Counted from the stretch's first letter, positions 53,877-62,371 are shown. The stretch is DNA of 64,000 nt from DATLLJ01 sp035537875 (GCA_035537875.1 DATLLJ010000105.1:87551-151550), one strand, 5' to 3'. The notes: a model not told the origin generated them from the letters alone. Program-made: numbers and translations.

Positions 53877-54842
53877 CTAGGGCGCGCGCTTGATGGCATC
53901 GCCCACCTTGAGCTGCGCGTCGCCGATCAGGACCGCGGTCGCCGACACGTCGTCGATCTCGGTGATCTGCGCGGTGGCGACGGTCTCGGTGATGGTCTTC
54001 AGGACCTTCGTCTTATCCTGCGGATCGGTGATCGAGCGGACCACGCGCGTGATCTCGACGCGGTCGCCCACCTGCACGCCTGCGTTCCGCCCGACGTTGA
54101 GGATCAGCGTCCTGCCGCTGACGTCGGCGATCAGCCCCGAGTACTCCGTCCGCGCGGCCGCCATCTTCACGCCGAACCCGTTCAGATGCTCGGCAACCGA
54201 CTGCACCGCCTTGGTGATGGCGGTGCCCACCACGCTGCTCCCGAACGCCGACGACTTCATGTCGACCGGCGCAAGGACCGTCGTGGCGGACACCGACGTC
54301 GACGTGCCCGTTGCCTCCCCGGTTGCGGTCGCCGCCGTCATGATCTCGCCGGTACTCGTGTTCACGAGCCGGGCGTGAACGGCCACCACCGCCTTCGAGT
54401 TGTTCTGCTGCACACCGCTGAGCACGCCGCGTGTAAAGCGGCCGAGCGAGCCGCCGCCGCCGGTCGTCTCCTGCACGGCGAACTGCGTGACGGAGCCGAC
54501 GACGATCGCCGCGACGCCGAGCACGCGCCCGATGCGCGCGGCTGTCGTCGCGTCGGCGCGGTCGCTGTTCGAGAAGTTCTGCTCCTTCAGCACGGCGTCG
54601 AGCCTGGTGCGCTCGACCATCGTGAAGTGCCCGCCCGCGACCAGCTCCTGGATCAGCAGGTCGGCAATGCCGGCGCCGACGTCCTGATCCGCCTTGAGCG
54701 CCGCCGCCGCGGAGCTCCGCACCCCTTCGTATTCGAAACTAAGCACCGCGACGCGCGGTTTACTCTGTGCGGCCGCGCGCGCCGGAAGTACCGGCGTGAG
54801 AGCGATCGCTGCGGTGACAAGGAAGAATAGCGTCCGGGACAT
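53877..54842 (-). CDS. CsgG/HfaB-like exported protein
   Basis: A 321-residue exported protein. After a signal peptide (FFLVTAAIALTPVLPARAAAQ) comes KPRVAVLSFEYEGVRS, the start of the CsgG fold, with GAGIADLLIQELVAGGHFTM, ERTRLDAVLKEQNF, and ARIGRVLGVAAIVVGSVTQF. The C-terminal section VVAVHARLVNTSTGEIM, ILNVGRNAGVQVGDRVEI and KVGDAIKR suggests an added barrel-like domain. CsgG forms outer-membrane pores for curli; related lipoproteins regulate peptidoglycan synthases (LpoB). There is no curli gene here. It starts 25 bases after the TIR gene, with GGAGGT upstream, so the two are likely co-expressed. Confidence 0.82.
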   Translation of the reverse strand: MSRTLFFLVTAAIALTPVLPARAAAQSKPRVAVLSFEYEGVRSSAAAALKADQDVGAGIADLLIQELVAGGHFTMVERTRLDAVLKEQNFSNSDRADATTAARIGRVLGVAAIVVGSVTQFAVQETTGGGGSLGRFTRGVLSGVQQNNSKAVVAVHARLVNTSTGEIMTAATATGEATGTSTSVSATTVLAPVDMKSSAFGSSVVGTAITKAVQSVAEHLNGFGVKMAAARTEYSGLIADVSGRTLILNVGRNAGVQVGDRVEITRVVRSITDPQDKTKVLKTITETVATAQITEIDDVSATAVLIGDAQLKVGDAIKRAP

Positions 54843-54867
54843 GTGACCTCCAGGCTCCGCCTGTTAC

Positions 54868-55962
54868 TTACCGTCCGAGAAACCGTTCCAGCGCCTCCAC
54901 ATCGCTGCGCGCCATGTCGAGATACTTCGTCGCGGCCGCGACATCTCGTCGATCGAGCGCGCGCTGGCCGCTCGCGAGCGAGTCGGCGACGCTCTGCTGC
55001 CTGACCAGCACGTCACCACGCAGCCCGTTCGGTCGCATCTGTTCCGCCAGTCGATTGAGGCTCTGGTCCACGACGCGCGCGCGAATCGCCAGCGCCGAGG
55101 CCTGTTGCCGCAGTTCCTCGAGACCCTCGGGCTCCGCCGCCTGCGGCGCGGGCGGCGATGCGCCCTGCGGTGCGGCTGGAACCGCCGGCGGGCTGGCCTG
55201 CGGCCTTGCGGCAGTCTGCGGCCGGCGTCCGGGCGCAGTCTTCGGCGGGACCTCCTCGATCCTCGGGATTGTCGCGGCCGGCGTGGCGGGGGCGGTGGGA
55301 CTTGTCGACGAGGACGGAGGCGGATCGGCGGCCACTGTCGGCACCGGCGAAGCCGCCGCAGGAGCGACGTGTTCGGAACCCTGCGACTGATCCGGCGCCC
55401 CATGGCGAATCCCGTATCGGTACCCCGCACCGGCTACAGCCGCCACCAGCACGACCGCTGCGGCACGCGACAACACACGTCGCGCGCTCCCCGACCCTTT
55501 GTCGATGGCACCCGTGGGAGCCACGCTGGGCGATCCCGCAGCAGTCGCGGATGGCCGTTCGGCGAGATCCCGGACGAGGCGATCCATATGAGCTGCGAAG
55601 TCGCCGCTCCAGGCGTCGATCCAGTGCGTGGCCGACACGAACAGCTCGAGCGCCGTCGACGGCATGACGTTTTCGATGCGGACGGGAATCACCGGGTCGC
55701 CCTTTGTGACGGCCCGCTCGACCTCGCGGCTGACGAATTTCGATTCGTTCGCGGCGGCCGACAGAACCAGCACCAGTACCGGCGCTCGTTCAATCGCGTC
55801 GATGATCTCGTTTCCGTATTCGCGCCCGGCGCGGACGTCGCGCGGCGCAATCCAGCAGCGGAGGCCGCGCGCCTCGAGATAGCCGCATATCTCCTCGGCC
55901 TTCACCTTGTCGGGCGTGGCGTAGCTGATGAACGCGGAATACTCCGGTTGTTGCGAATCCAT
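54868..55962 (-). CDS. Single-pass membrane protein with N-terminal TIR domain
   Basis: A 364-residue protein. The TIR domain covers about 7-140: YSAFISYATPDKVKAEEICG, GLRCWIAPRDVRAGREYGNE, VLVLVLSAAANESKFVSREV with a putative NADase glutamate at residue 80, and VIPVRIENV. One membrane helix is near 162-180 (RAAAVVLVAAVAGAGYRYG). It is followed by a Pro/Ala-rich linker to about 290 and a helical C-terminal part (LEELRQQASALAIRARVVDQ, LDMARSDVEALERFLG). Cytoplasmic TIR and outside linker are the expected topology. TIR proteins cleave NAD+ or make cyclic ADP-ribose signals. The coupled CsgG-like gene lies downstream. Confidence 0.85.
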   Translation of the reverse strand: MDSQQPEYSAFISYATPDKVKAEEICGYLEARGLRCWIAPRDVRAGREYGNEIIDAIERAPVLVLVLSAAANESKFVSREVERAVTKGDPVIPVRIENVMPSTALELFVSATHWIDAWSGDFAAHMDRLVRDLAERPSATAAGSPSVAPTGAIDKGSGSARRVLSRAAAVVLVAAVAGAGYRYGIRHGAPDQSQGSEHVAPAAASPVPTVAADPPPSSSTSPTAPATPAATIPRIEEVPPKTAPGRRPQTAARPQASPPAVPAAPQGASPPAPQAAEPEGLEELRQQASALAIRARVVDQSLNRLAEQMRPNGLRGDVLVRQQSVADSLASGQRALDRRDVAAATKYLDMARSDVEALERFLGR

Positions 55963-56355
55963 TTTCTTACCTGGCCAGATGCCCGCCTCGCGGACGGGAT
56001 ATGGAGGCGAAAAGCAATATACACCCCGCCTATTGCCGAGCTACGTACCGATGCACGCTCTTGCATCTATGAAAACGAGCCTCGCCGTCGCGGGCGAACC
56101 GTGATCGACCTCGAAGTGAATACAGTGTCGTGACGAGGCCGCCTATGTCATCTCCTCCGATGACACGTGCAGGACAACCGGCCGGCCTGCTCGACCGCAC
56201 AGCTGCACTCTCACATCGCCGATTCCCGGGACTTCATCCGGCACTTGCACATGGTACGGACTCAGCGCGCATCACCGACCTGGACCCGTACGGACTTAGG
56301 GTAAGCTGCGCGCGACCCCATCAAGCCAGGGTCTTTGAATCCTGTCCCGGCCAAA
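55963..56355. other. Intergenic region between TIR gene and alpha/beta hydrolase gene
   Basis: No convincing gene is seen in these 393 bases between divergent units. A TATATT box on the minus strand near 56017-56022 could serve the TIR gene. A perfect 7-bp inverted repeat TGTCATC / GATGACA with a six-base loop occupies 56146-56165; it could be an operator or an RNA hairpin. A 105-codon frame from 56130 is Arg/Pro rich with no recognisable family and looks like composition-driven noise. Confidence 0.5.
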
Positions 56356-57285
56356 ATGAAGGGCATGTTCAGGGGTGCTATCGCCGTTGCGTTCGCCGGG
56401 GCGATCGCCACCGCCGGCGGGATCCTCGCCCGCCGCTACCGGCATGAGATGTCCGCCGCTCGGGCGCGCCTTTCAGCGGTCGCCCGAAAATCGGTCAGGA
56501 CTGCGTTCGGCGACATCGAATACGCCGAGCGTGGCACCGGCGAGCCGCTGCTCATCAGCCACGGCATCTTCCAGAGTTGCCAGAGTGCGCTCCTGTTTTC
56601 CGAGCTGCTGTTCCCCGGCCGTCGAATCATCGCCCCGTCCCGCTTCGGCTACCTCGGGTCGAGCCTGCCGCCGACGGCGACGCCAGCCGAGCAGGCCGAC
56701 GCCTTCGCCGCGCTGCTTGACGCGCTCGAGATCGTTAAGCTGGACGTCGTTGGCATTTCGGCCGGCACCACGTCCGTGCTTCAACTAGCCCTGCGACATC
56801 ATCAGCGGGTGAAGCACCTGGTTGTGCTGTCGGGCAACCTGCCGGGAAGTCCAACGGCCGTCGTCCAACCCTGGTGGTCCCGAGTACTGAACAGACAACT
56901 TCCCGTGTGGGCGATCAAGGTCTTGTCCCCCTCGACGATGGCGTTCCTGGCCGGAGTTCCGAAGCGACTCGTCATGACGACCGACGACGCCCGGTTCGTC
57001 ACTGCGTTCATCGACAGCCTCTTCCCAGTCACTCCGAACGTTCGAGGGGTGGACTTCGACGCTTTCGTTTCAAATGCCGACGTCAATGGTTACAGCCTGG
57101 AGGACATCAGGGTGCCCACTCTGCTCATCCACTCCAAAGACGACCCTCTGGTGCGCTACGAGGCAGCCGAACGTGCCGCCGGGCGAATCCCTGGCGCTCG
57201 CCTCGTCACGCTCGAATCCGGCGGACATCTCATGGTGGGACAGACGAGCACCGTGCGGAACGAACTCGAGAGCTTCCTTGGCTAG
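56356..57285 (+). CDS. Membrane-anchored alpha/beta hydrolase
   Basis: A 309-residue alpha/beta-fold hydrolase with one N-terminal helix (AIAVAFAGAIATAGGILA). The nucleophile is serine in LDVVGISAGTTSVLQLAL (G-x-S-x-G), aspartate is in LLIHSKDDPLVRYEAA, histidine in LESGGHLMVGQTS. The oxyanion-hole region is LLISHGIFQSCQSALL. It probably hydrolyses an ester or similar; no substrate is evident. A TTG at 56335 is an alternative start. The TAG stop at 57283-57285 lies inside the left end of the 166-bp element, so the C-terminal end was probably altered by insertion. Confidence 0.85.
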   Translation: MKGMFRGAIAVAFAGAIATAGGILARRYRHEMSAARARLSAVARKSVRTAFGDIEYAERGTGEPLLISHGIFQSCQSALLFSELLFPGRRIIAPSRFGYLGSSLPPTATPAEQADAFAALLDALEIVKLDVVGISAGTTSVLQLALRHHQRVKHLVVLSGNLPGSPTAVVQPWWSRVLNRQLPVWAIKVLSPSTMAFLAGVPKRLVMTTDDARFVTAFIDSLFPVTPNVRGVDFDAFVSNADVNGYSLEDIRVPTLLIHSKDDPLVRYEAAERAAGRIPGARLVTLESGGHLMVGQTSTVRNELESFLG

Positions 57286-57447
57286 TGGCCCGTCCACGTT
57301 GATCAAGGACCACCTCGCGGGCGGGGCATCCCGTCTGGCGGCGTTGCTCCTCCCTCAAATACTCCCGGTATTCTCGGTCGTCGCGCCTTGCCAGCCGGGC
57401 GCCGCGCTCCGCGATCTGGTCCTCGTTCAACGTGGACGGGCCACTAG
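57282..57447. mobile_element. 166-bp MITE-like element with terminal inverted repeats
   Basis: Left end (57282-57312) and right end (57417-57447) are 31-base inverted repeats with two mismatches: outermost CTAGTGGCCCGTCCACGTTG, then diverging bases, then AGGACCA. Both ends begin with CTAG, which may be part of the repeat or a palindromic target duplication. The interior is about 104 bases, too short for a transposase. A minus-strand frame through it (MNEDQIAERGARLARRDDRE...) has no known family. This is the layout of a miniature inverted-repeat element that is mobilised in trans. A shortened copy of one end is at 46998-47023. Confidence 0.7.
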
Positions 57448-57506
57448 CAACTTTGCCGTACTACGTACAAGTCGAAAATGCACCGAATTCGGCCCCGTGA
57501 AATGCC

Positions 57507-57950
57507 TCAACTGCTCTCACTGAGGACATTCACCCCTGTCACGTGGAAGTGCTTCGCGGCCTGAAGCATCTGGCGGTCGTTGGTGTAGACCTCCCGGAAT
57601 CCATGCTCTTCCGCACAGGCCAGGTGCAGCGCGTCACCAGATCGGACGAAGACCGTGCTCGAAAGGTCCAGGACGGCTTTGCGGGTCTTCTCCAGAAGCT
57701 CGGACGTCACACCAAACCAATGCCACACACCGTTGTTCTCATCTTCTTCGAAGTCTTTCAAGATGGCCGTCATCTCCCGGCGAGTCACGTGGTGCTCTCT
57801 GACGTGCCGCTTGAGGATGGATGCAAACTCCAGTCGCGCGAGTTCACAAGATGCGAGGCCGTCGGTGTTATAGGCGACTTCGCGGACTCGATCCGCGCCT
57901 GGCTCGTTGAGGTAGCACTTGGCGATGTACGCCGCGTCGAAGTAGATCAC
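57507..57950 (-). CDS. PIN-domain toxin (VapC-like)
   Basis: A 147-residue PIN-domain ribonuclease. The acidic site is built from MIYFDAAYIAKCYL (D5), ELARLEFASILKRH (Glu), SGDALHLACAEEHG (Asp) and YTNDRQMLQAAKHF (Asp). Such toxins cut tRNA or rRNA. The start overlaps the antitoxin stop by four bases (ATGA), so translation of toxin depends on antitoxin synthesis. The pair lies directly right of the MITE-like element; no other addiction genes are nearby. Confidence 0.88.
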   Translation of the reverse strand: MIYFDAAYIAKCYLNEPGADRVREVAYNTDGLASCELARLEFASILKRHVREHHVTRREMTAILKDFEEDENNGVWHWFGVTSELLEKTRKAVLDLSSTVFVRSGDALHLACAEEHGFREVYTNDRQMLQAAKHFHVTGVNVLSESS

Positions 57951-58183
57951 CGATCCTCGCGCAGCTCGGACTGATACACCGCGGAGTCGACGGGGACCTT
58001 CGACCGTTTCCGTATGGCCGCCTCCCGGTTGGGGAGAGGCCGGCCGGTCACGGAGGCGTCAAATGGCTGAAGCGCCGCGACGCGGCGACCGCGATCCGTG
58101 ACGACGATCGTCCCCCGACTGGCAGCATGGCGAACCCACCGGCCGGTCTTCAGGTGCAGTTCACGGATGGAGATCGTCTTCAT
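57947..58183 (-). CDS. Phd/YefM/VapB-type antitoxin
   Basis: A 78-residue antitoxin. The N-terminus MKTISIRELHLKTGRWVRHA is the DNA-binding Phd/YefM-type fold, followed by GTIVVTDRGRRVAALQPFDA. The C-terminal tail (EAAIRKRSKVPVDSAVYQSE) would wrap the toxin's active site. A longer frame upstream to 58387 lacks these features; the ATG at 58183 is favoured by family opening. There is no strong ribosome site, and paired TGTG/CACA palindromes cover the start region, suggesting autoregulation. Confidence 0.82.
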   Translation of the reverse strand: MKTISIRELHLKTGRWVRHAASRGTIVVTDRGRRVAALQPFDASVTGRPLPNREAAIRKRSKVPVDSAVYQSELREDR

Positions 58184-58200
58184 GTGCACATTGTGACACA
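58183..58200. promoter_or_regulatory. Paired palindromes at antitoxin start, candidate operator
   Basis: TGTGCACA (58183-58190) and TGTGACACA (58192-58200) are two adjacent small palindromes nine bases apart, just overlapping the antitoxin start. The arrangement fits binding of an antitoxin dimer pair and toxin-antitoxin autorepression. The evidence is position and symmetry only. Confidence 0.4.
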
Positions 58201-58541
58201 TCTCCAATACAAGGTCGATTTTTTCCGGCGAAGGGCTTCTGCTCGCTGACGTTGTACGACCAGCACCCTCCAGCGTGTGAACCGGGCACACAACACGGTC
58301 GGGCATTGCTCTGACACTCGTCCATGTCGCCTCGCCCGATGACCTGCTGATGGCGGCGCAGGGCACCGGGAGTCGACGCTGGACCATAGCGCCAAAAGCC
58401 CTGTTGGCGCGATCAGGTCAGCTCGCACCATCTGGCGCATTCGCTCGAGAATTGTCGAGGACAACGGCTGAGCGGCCAGGTGTAAGAACAGGCTCTTTCC
58501 CCGTGCGCGTCGATTGAGTTTGTTTCGCAGAGCCCATATCC
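58184..58541. other. Intergenic region between toxin-antitoxin pair and GDPD fusion
   Basis: No gene is supported in these 358 bases. It must contain the promoter of the antitoxin gene (leftward) and of the large GDPD fusion (rightward). CATATC at 58535-58540, 13 bases before a GTG at 58554, is a possible -10 for the fusion gene and favours the GTG over the TTG at 58542. No repeat or RNA gene is recognised. Confidence 0.45.
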
Positions 58542-61500
58542 TTGGGGACACCCGTGCGGGGATCGACTCAGGCCATCGTCGGCGGTGCGATCCGGGACTT
58601 GCGCGATTCCTGGCGCGTGCTGGCCCAGACCGACCTCGTCTACAAGCTGATTTCGTTTGCGCTGCTCATGCCGGGAACGCTGCTCCTGCTGCGCTGGGCG
58701 CTGTCGCGCACTGGAACGTCGGTCGTCGCCGATACCGAGATCGCGACGTTCTTCCTCACGACGCGACAGGGCATTCTGGCGCTCATCGTCGGCGGCGCGA
58801 TTCTGACGGGCATCACGGCGCTCGAGATGACGTGTCTCATGGCGATCGGGCTTGCTGCCGCGAACGGCCGGCACCTGACTGCCAGGGGTGCGCTGGCGTT
58901 TGGCGCATCGCGGGCGCTGCTCGTTCTCCACCTGGCGGCGAACATCGTCACGCGTCTGCTCGTGGGCCTGCTGCCGTTCGCTGCAGCAGTTGGCGTCGTG
59001 TACTGGACCCTGCTCCGGTATCACGACATCAATTTCTACCTATCCCGACGGCCTCCCGAGTTCTGGACGGCGGTGTCGATCGCGGCCGTGATTGTGGCCG
59101 TGCTCGCCGTCATCCTGTTCTGGACGATCGCGCGCTGGACGATGGCGCTGCCGCTCGTCGTGTTCGAGGGCGTCTCGCCGCGGCGTGCGCTGGCCGAGAG
59201 CTCCGCGCGGTCGGCCGGCCATCGCTCCATTGCGATTGCGGCGCTTGCCATGTGGGCCGCCCTCGCCTCGGCCCTCCTGGCCGTCGCCACGTGGGTGCCG
59301 GATGTCGTCGGCCGCACTCTGGCGCCGGGTTTCAGCGGCTCGATGCCGACGCTCCTGGGGTTCATCACGGGGCTCGCGCTGCTGTGGGCCGTGCTTGGCC
59401 TGGTTGCGGCCGTGGTGAACGTCTCGATGCTCTCGCTCCTGCTGCTCCGGTTGTACCTCCGCGTGGTTGATCTTCGTGAACCTGGTGCGCTCCCGGAGCT
59501 GGGCGCGGATACCTGGGGAGGCGCGCGCCGATTACCGCGTGCCGTGAGGATCGGCGTGGTCGTCGTCTCGATCCTCGCCACGCTCGGTGCCGTGCTCGTC
59601 GTCGTGAACATCGCGAGGCGGAATCAACAAGTCCTCGTCATCGCGCACCGCGGCGCGTCGGCCGCGGCGCCCGAAAACACGCTGGCGGCCTTTCGACTGG
59701 GCGCCGATCTTGGCGCCGACTTCGTCGAGCTCGACGTGCAGGAGTCCGAGGACGGCGAGGTAGTGGTCGTCCACGACAGCGACCTCATGAAGGTGGGCGG
59801 ATCGCCGCTGAAGATCTGGGAGGCGCCGGCCGCGGCGCTGCGCGCGGTCGACATCGGCAGTCGCAAGGGGCCGCAGTTTGCCGGCGAGCGTGTGCCCACG
59901 CTCGCCGAGGTGTTCGCGCTCTTCAAAGGCCGGGTCCGCGTCGTTGTCGAGCTCAAGTCCTATGGGCACTCCCAGCGGCTCGAAGAGCGCGTCGTCGAGA
60001 TCGTCGAGGCCGCCGGCGTGGCGAACGACACCATCTTCATGTCGCTCGATCACGACATGGTCTTCAGGCTCAAGCAGCTTCGACCCTCGTGGAGAGTCGG
60101 CGTGCTCGTCGCAAAGGCCATCGGCGACCTCACCTCGCTCGGCGCCGATTTTCTCGCGGTCGAGGCCAGCCTGGCGACGCGGGCCTTCGTGCAGCGGGCG
60201 CATCGTGCCGGCCAGAAGGTCTACGTGTGGACCGTCAACGATCCGGCCTGGATGTTGGCGTCGATGGCCAACGGCGTCGATGGGTTAATCACCGACCGGC
60301 CGGACGTCGCGCGCGAAGTGGTCGAACGCCACGGCGGGATGAGCGATGCACAGCGCATTCTCGTGGCGCTTCTCGTTGCGATGGGCGCGAAGACCGAGTC
60401 GCTCGTTGCCGAGGAGGCAGTGCAGCCGTACACGCTCGCCGCCCGGACCGTGCTGCCCGCCGGCATCTATCGTCAGGGCACTCCACCGTCGGGGGCGTTC
60501 TTCACCTCGGCCGAGCGCGCAACGGCAGCCGCCAACGGAGTCCGTGGGCCGGCCGAGGGTCCGTATCTGCCCGGGCAGCCGCTGCAGGGCGTGTCGAGCA
60601 TGGTGCCGGCCGGCGACGGCACGTGGTGGGCGCTGGCCGATAACGGATATGGAGCCCGTGCGAATTCGGCGGATTTCCAGCTGGTCATCCACCGGCTCGA
60701 TCCGCGCTGGGGCGATGCCGCCGGGCCGCGCGTCCTGGCCACCGCAATCCTCCGCGACCCCGATCGTCGAATCCCGTGGACCATCGTGTGCGATCAGAGC
60801 ACGGGCACGAGGCTGCCGGCGTTCTCATTCAACGTGCTGCCGCCCCCTCCGGCTGCGTGCGGCGGCGACGCGTCGGCGCGGATCCTGACCGGCTTCGATC
60901 TCGATCCGGAATCGTTCGTGCGCGCGCCGGATGGCACGTTCTGGGTGAGCGAGGAATTCGGTCCGTTCCTGGTTCACGTCGCGGACGACGGGCGCGTGCT
61001 GGCGCCGCCGGTTCAGATTCCGCGCGTACGCTCGCCGCAGAACCCGTTCCTCAGGATTTCGGACCGCGGGGGCGCCGAACGGCCCACGCTGGCCACGAGC
61101 CGCGGTTTCGAGGGGCTGGCGATCAGCCCCGACGGTTCGACGCTCTATGCTCAGCTCGAGGGCGCCGTGGCTGGCGACGATCCACGCGACCTGCGCCTCT
61201 ACGCGTACGATATCGCGCAAGGCGCGCTCGCGCCGGCGTTCTTCACGGTGCGCCTGGATGCGCCGAGCCAGACCGTGGATCTCGCGAGCCTCGCAGACCC
61301 CTCCGGTGCCAGGGTCTATCCGGGAGTCACTGCGCCGCCATCCGGCCCGCTGGCGATCGGCGAGGTGAAGGCGGTGAACGATCATCAACTGCTGCTCATC
61401 GAGCGCGACAACCTGGGCGACGATGAGGCGCCGCCGCGGGTGAAGAAGATCTTCCTGTTGACCCTGCCGCCCGCGCGCGAGGGGGCGGTTGCGAAGACCC

Positions 61501-61778
61501 AACTCGTCGACCTGCTGGCGATTCCCGACCCGTCGGGTCTCAGCGGGGAGATGAACTTCTTCCGGCTACCGTTCTACACCATCGAGTCCGTGCACGTGGT
61601 GGACGAGCGCACGCTCCTCGTCGCCTCCGACAACAACTTTCCGTTTTCCAGTGGGCGCTCTCGCAGCCGAAGCCTCGATCGGAAAGGACCGCTCGCGGCC
61701 GACGATACCGACATCATCCTGATTCGCCTCGGCACGTCGCTCGACGTCGATCGCCGGCTTCTGCAGAGCAGCCGGTAA
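58542..61778 (+). CDS. Membrane GDPD fused to phytase-like esterase domain
   Basis: A 1078-residue fusion of three parts. Residues ~25-355 hold several membrane helices of the membrane domain of glycerophosphoryl diester phosphodiesterase, e.g. YKLISFALLMPGTLLLLRWA. Residues ~365-605 are a GDPD: VLVIAHRGASAAAPENTLAA, FVELDVQESEDGEVVVVHDS, WTVNDPAWMLASMANGVDGL. Residues ~665-1070 form an esterase-like-activity-of-phytase propeller (GVSSMVPAGDGTWWALADNG, TFWVSEEFGPFLVHVADDG, SRGFEGLAISPDGSTLYAQL). Both enzymatic parts act on phosphate esters, so the fusion fits extracytoplasmic phosphate scavenging. The start is uncertain: TTG at 58542 or GTG at 58554. Confidence 0.82.
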   Translation: MGTPVRGSTQAIVGGAIRDLRDSWRVLAQTDLVYKLISFALLMPGTLLLLRWALSRTGTSVVADTEIATFFLTTRQGILALIVGGAILTGITALEMTCLMAIGLAAANGRHLTARGALAFGASRALLVLHLAANIVTRLLVGLLPFAAAVGVVYWTLLRYHDINFYLSRRPPEFWTAVSIAAVIVAVLAVILFWTIARWTMALPLVVFEGVSPRRALAESSARSAGHRSIAIAALAMWAALASALLAVATWVPDVVGRTLAPGFSGSMPTLLGFITGLALLWAVLGLVAAVVNVSMLSLLLLRLYLRVVDLREPGALPELGADTWGGARRLPRAVRIGVVVVSILATLGAVLVVVNIARRNQQVLVIAHRGASAAAPENTLAAFRLGADLGADFVELDVQESEDGEVVVVHDSDLMKVGGSPLKIWEAPAAALRAVDIGSRKGPQFAGERVPTLAEVFALFKGRVRVVVELKSYGHSQRLEERVVEIVEAAGVANDTIFMSLDHDMVFRLKQLRPSWRVGVLVAKAIGDLTSLGADFLAVEASLATRAFVQRAHRAGQKVYVWTVNDPAWMLASMANGVDGLITDRPDVAREVVERHGGMSDAQRILVALLVAMGAKTESLVAEEAVQPYTLAARTVLPAGIYRQGTPPSGAFFTSAERATAAANGVRGPAEGPYLPGQPLQGVSSMVPAGDGTWWALADNGYGARANSADFQLVIHRLDPRWGDAAGPRVLATAILRDPDRRIPWTIVCDQSTGTRLPAFSFNVLPPPPAACGGDASARILTGFDLDPESFVRAPDGTFWVSEEFGPFLVHVADDGRVLAPPVQIPRVRSPQNPFLRISDRGGAERPTLATSRGFEGLAISPDGSTLYAQLEGAVAGDDPRDLRLYAYDIAQGALAPAFFTVRLDAPSQTVDLASLADPSGARVYPGVTAPPSGPLAIGEVKAVNDHQLLLIERDNLGDDEAPPRVKKIFLLTLPPAREGAVAKTQLVDLLAIPDPSGLSGEMNFFRLPFYTIESVHVVDERTLLVASDNNFPFSSGRSRSRSLDRKGPLAADDTDIILIRLGTSLDVDRRLLQSSR

Positions 61779-62000
61779 CCGGGATGAGTGCTCGAGGATC
61801 GCCGGTGACCGTGGTCGGGACCGTACCTACGAACTAAAGGGCGAGACAGCCGAACAGGCGTTTTTCGTTAACCCCGAGCGGCGACCTGTACGTGATCGTC
61901 GGCCTCGACTTGCCGTCGATGGATCAGCACCAGATCTTCACGCTCGTCGGTTATTCGAGCGTCAGCTCGTGACGATGCTCAGCGAACGGACGGTCCACTG
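61779..62000 (+). other. Intergenic region with a possible gene fragment
   Basis: No complete gene. A plus-strand frame ending at 61972 reads SGDLYVIVGLDLPSMDQHQI and has coding-like character but is cut by a stop upstream at about 61842 and has no start codon. It could be the tail of a decayed gene. The stretch marks the transition from the GDPD gene to a run of short ORFs. Confidence 0.3.
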
Positions 62001-62174
62001 ATGGCGCCGAAACCACCGCCCCGTTCTCATCAGCGTCCCCCCACGCTAGCACCAACGGGGCACGTGATCGTCGTCCAGCCGCGCGAAGGGCTCACCGCGC
62101 ACGCCCGTCGGCGGCCCGATCAGTTCTCAGCGTTCACGCAACGCCTGCTCGGCATTCGTCGGCCCCCGCGCTGA
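62001..62174 (+). CDS. Hypothetical 57-residue protein
   Basis: A 57-codon frame starting ATG at 62001 (MAPKPPPRSHQRPPTLAPTG) and ending TGA at 62172-62174, sharing its last base with the next ATG. The product is Pro/Arg rich with a short middle segment HVIVVQPREGLTAHARRRPD. No family is recognised. Close overlap with the next ORF and the same strand suggest a small operon of unknown function, perhaps from a mobile element. Confidence 0.4.
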   Translation: MAPKPPPRSHQRPPTLAPTGHVIVVQPREGLTAHARRRPDQFSAFTQRLLGIRRPPR

Positions 62175-62371
62175 TGGAGTCACCCTCGAAACCACAGCCC
62201 CGCTCTCGAGGACGTCCCCGGGCATCGGTACGGTCGTCGACGGTTTCGGCGTACGTGCCGGACGCGCTTCACGACGAGCTGATCCACCGCGCGAACACAG
62301 CCCAGGTCAGCGTGAGCGAGTACATCAAATCCCTACTGGTGCACCGCCTCCGCACCCCGGATCGGCCGTGA
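62174..62371 (+). CDS. Ribbon-helix-helix-like small protein
   Basis: A 65-residue protein. After a basic tail (PQPRSRGRPRASVRSS) comes STVSAYVPDALHDELIHRAN and TAQVSVSEYIKSLLVHRL, the strand-helix-helix pattern of Arc/CopG-type DNA-binding proteins, as often found in plasmids and integrative elements. ATG at 62174 overlaps the preceding stop, and the next ORF starts four bases before its stop (ATGA). The target is unknown; it may regulate the small ORF operon. Confidence 0.55.
   Translation: MESPSKPQPRSRGRPRASVRSSTVSAYVPDALHDELIHRANTAQVSVSEYIKSLLVHRLRTPDRP

Noticed and set aside
57303..57430. A transposase remnant inside the MITE-like element
   Set aside because: The minus-strand frame is too short and shows no DDE or HUH motif; it may only reflect the repeat composition.
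57507..58183. A defence island around the toxin-antitoxin and TIR genes
   Set aside because: No restriction, CBASS, Thoeris or other defence genes are nearby; the TIR gene is paired with a CsgG-like envelope gene instead.
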